NCBI GenBank assembly: GCA_031292575.1
Contig: JARLGX010000006.1
Span: 1-64,000, forward strand
DNA: 64,000 nt
Origin: Paludibacter sp.
Lineage (GTDB): Bacteria; Bacteroidota; Bacteroidia; Bacteroidales; Paludibacteraceae
Direction: 5' to 3'
The position numbers and the translations under genes were made by a program. The notes under the pieces were generated by a model. It had not been told where the DNA came from. It was given only the letters and a program-made list of their open reading frames with translations, and did not search any database. Within the stretch, counting starts at the first letter, position 1, and each line of letters begins with the position of its first letter. Below are positions 63,080 through 64,000 of the stretch, in pieces.

Positions 63080-63802
63080 TTATGTGGCAGGCGTTTCGGG
63101 CGTATTGGTGTTTCCACTTTTCCCTGTTCCTATTCGTTTGAGGATAGTGGTCATTGTATAATCGCTGAGCTTGGTAGCATCTACTCCTTTATAAAGTGCT
63201 TTTCCGGTATCGGTTATAAACACGTTCATATCCCAAAGTTCATTAAAAGCAGCAATGTTCTCGTCGGTATGCCGATTTCGTTCCGTAATTTTAAAGTTTT
63301 GTTCGTTACCCAAACTCTCCATATCGTCGGCCAGTTGGCTCATCTCGGCTATCAAAGCCGGTTTTAGTCCTTTACTCTGAAGCACTGCCGCATTGTTATT
63401 CACACCTACCAGCAAGCGACGGATTTGAGCCACTATGCCTTCAGAATTTCCAGTTTCAATACTGTCACGTACAAGTTTTGTTCCAATAGATTTTGCACTA
63501 ACAGTCATTTGTCCATCAGCCATATCCAGATATACATCGAGTTTATTAAGCATTACTCGCAGTGATTTGGCTTTGTTGCCAATCTGATCGGTAAGAGTTT
63601 TAATCTCTTTGGTCAATACATTCGACGAAATCAATTGATTGCATTGAGTAGTTTTTGCAACCAGACCTGTTACATAATTTTCGGAAAAAACATCCGAAAA
63701 ATCGGCAAAATCAATCAAATCGGCTCGTAAACGCAAAGCAAGATAACCGGCTATGGCAGGTACATCTTCCAGTTTACACGTAAATTTTCTTTTTTCATTC
63801 AT
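63080..63802 (-). CDS. Helical protein of unknown function
   Basis: The 240-residue protein has no signal peptide and is mostly alpha-helical, with segments such as LTDQIGNKAKSLRVMLNKLDVYLD, GIVAQIRRLLVGVNNNAAVLQ and ALIAEMSQLADDMESLGNEQ. The C-terminus (GTGKSGNTNTPETPAT) is a disordered tail. It resembles Bacteroidetes hypothetical proteins, often multi-copy, for which no function is known; I cannot name the family with confidence. It lies between the TonB receptor and an insertion sequence and is monocistronic. Confidence 0.75.
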   Translation of the reverse strand: MNEKRKFTCKLEDVPAIAGYLALRLRADLIDFADFSDVFSENYVTGLVAKTTQCNQLISSNVLTKEIKTLTDQIGNKAKSLRVMLNKLDVYLDMADGQMTVSAKSIGTKLVRDSIETGNSEGIVAQIRRLLVGVNNNAAVLQSKGLKPALIAEMSQLADDMESLGNEQNFKITERNRHTDENIAAFNELWDMNVFITDTGKALYKGVDATKLSDYTMTTILKRIGTGKSGNTNTPETPAT

Positions 63803-63871
63803 AGGCTATAAATTTTAAATTAAACATTATTGAAATTGAGATTATTCTGTCTTTATAAAGTATTATCTTCA

Positions 63872-64000
63872 GGGTCTATTCAATAAACTGTGTCAGAAAA
63901 GGATAATTAATTGATATTCCATCTTTGTTCAAAGATAATAATAAATTGTGCCATGATTTGCTTCCATCCAGCAATAGGATTATTATTTTCAAGTATTTTT
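63872..64000 (-). mobile_element. End of an IS256-type insertion sequence
   Basis: A sequence starting GGGTCTATTCAATAAACTGT (63872) and continuing GTCAGAAAAGG looks like a terminal inverted repeat of an IS256-family element. Directly inside it is the C-terminus of a transposase reading inwards. The other end lies beyond the window, so completeness cannot be judged. Confidence 0.6.
63907..64000 (-). CDS. Transposase C-terminus, IS256 family (partial)
   Basis: On the - strand the last 30 codons read KILENNNPIAGWKQIMAQF followed by IIIFEQRWNIN and a stop codon (63909-63907). The pattern of a tryptophan, then QxMxQFxIxFExR, matches the C-termini of IS256/Mutator-type transposases. The gene is cut by the window edge, so the start and the catalytic DDE residues are not visible. 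Confidence 0.6.
   Translation of the reverse strand, partial: KILENNNPIAGWKQIMAQFIIIFEQRWNIN

Overview
The window looks like a chromosomal segment of a low-GC, anaerobic Bacteroidetes bacterium, most likely order Bacteroidales (Paludibacter-like is a guess). Support comes from family content (DUF4861, DUF4465, DUF5606, PG_1098-type methyltransferase, an Oar-like TonB receptor, a long PurF paralogue beside GlmS, LL-diaminopimelate aminotransferase, pyruvate:ferredoxin oxidoreductase) and from repeated Bacteroidetes-type -7 promoter elements (TAnnTTTG) in front of RNA genes and operons. Most of the window is housekeeping; there is no prophage, CRISPR array or large island.

Layout. 0-14 kb: exported DUF4861 protein, TsaB, a beta-CASP nuclease, an AAA ATPase, NifJ, a type II NADH dehydrogenase, the RNase P RNA, a YihY membrane protein and an S9 peptidase. 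14.4-16 kb: tRNA-Thr directly behind the SRP RNA, then a DUF4465 lipoprotein under a cobalamin riboswitch. 16-25.7 kb: an unknown lipoprotein, a methyltransferase, a three-gene operon of exported enzymes, Tex, HolA and AMP nucleosidase. 25.7-33 kb: an orphan HsdR_N protein, a short self-terminating transcript, AlkD, a 54-residue protein missed by length cut-offs, an SQR-like flavoprotein, a CapA protein, PyrD/PyrK and a self-regulated-looking HTH regulator, followed by about 0.8 kb of very AT-rich gene-free DNA. 33.8-45.2 kb: zinc-ribbon protein, Nif3, DUF5606, HisA, M50 protease, cupin, PurF-like, GlmS, DapL, AcuI-like reductase, bactofilin. 45.4-49.3 kb: a small surface-polysaccharide group. 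49.4-52.2 kb: a probable Mg2+ uptake operon. 52.3-64 kb: porin, tRNA-Gly, tRNA-Tyr, RibH, TPR protein, a structured RNA resembling 6S RNA, Mfd, an Oar-like TonB receptor, an unknown helical protein and the end of an IS256-type insertion sequence.

The most interesting locus is 49.4-52.2 kb. A soluble protein made of PRC-barrel-like, MgtE N-terminal and CBS domains is translationally coupled to an NRAMP-family transporter whose canonical metal-binding motifs are replaced in the way expected of NRAMP-related Mg2+ transporters. The leader has its own promoter, a 16-codon ORF beginning Met-Asp-Asp-Asp-Pro that resembles in principle the Mg2+-sensing MgtL leader peptide, and two interlocking complementary segments. 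Both genes have AGGAGG ribosome binding sites, which are atypical for Bacteroidetes, so the operon may have been acquired. Other notable points are a cobalamin riboswitch expanded by 7-bp tandem repeats, a related 7-bp repeat that encodes the start of a signal peptide, the 6S-like RNA, and the ffs-tRNA-Thr pair separated by 4 nt.
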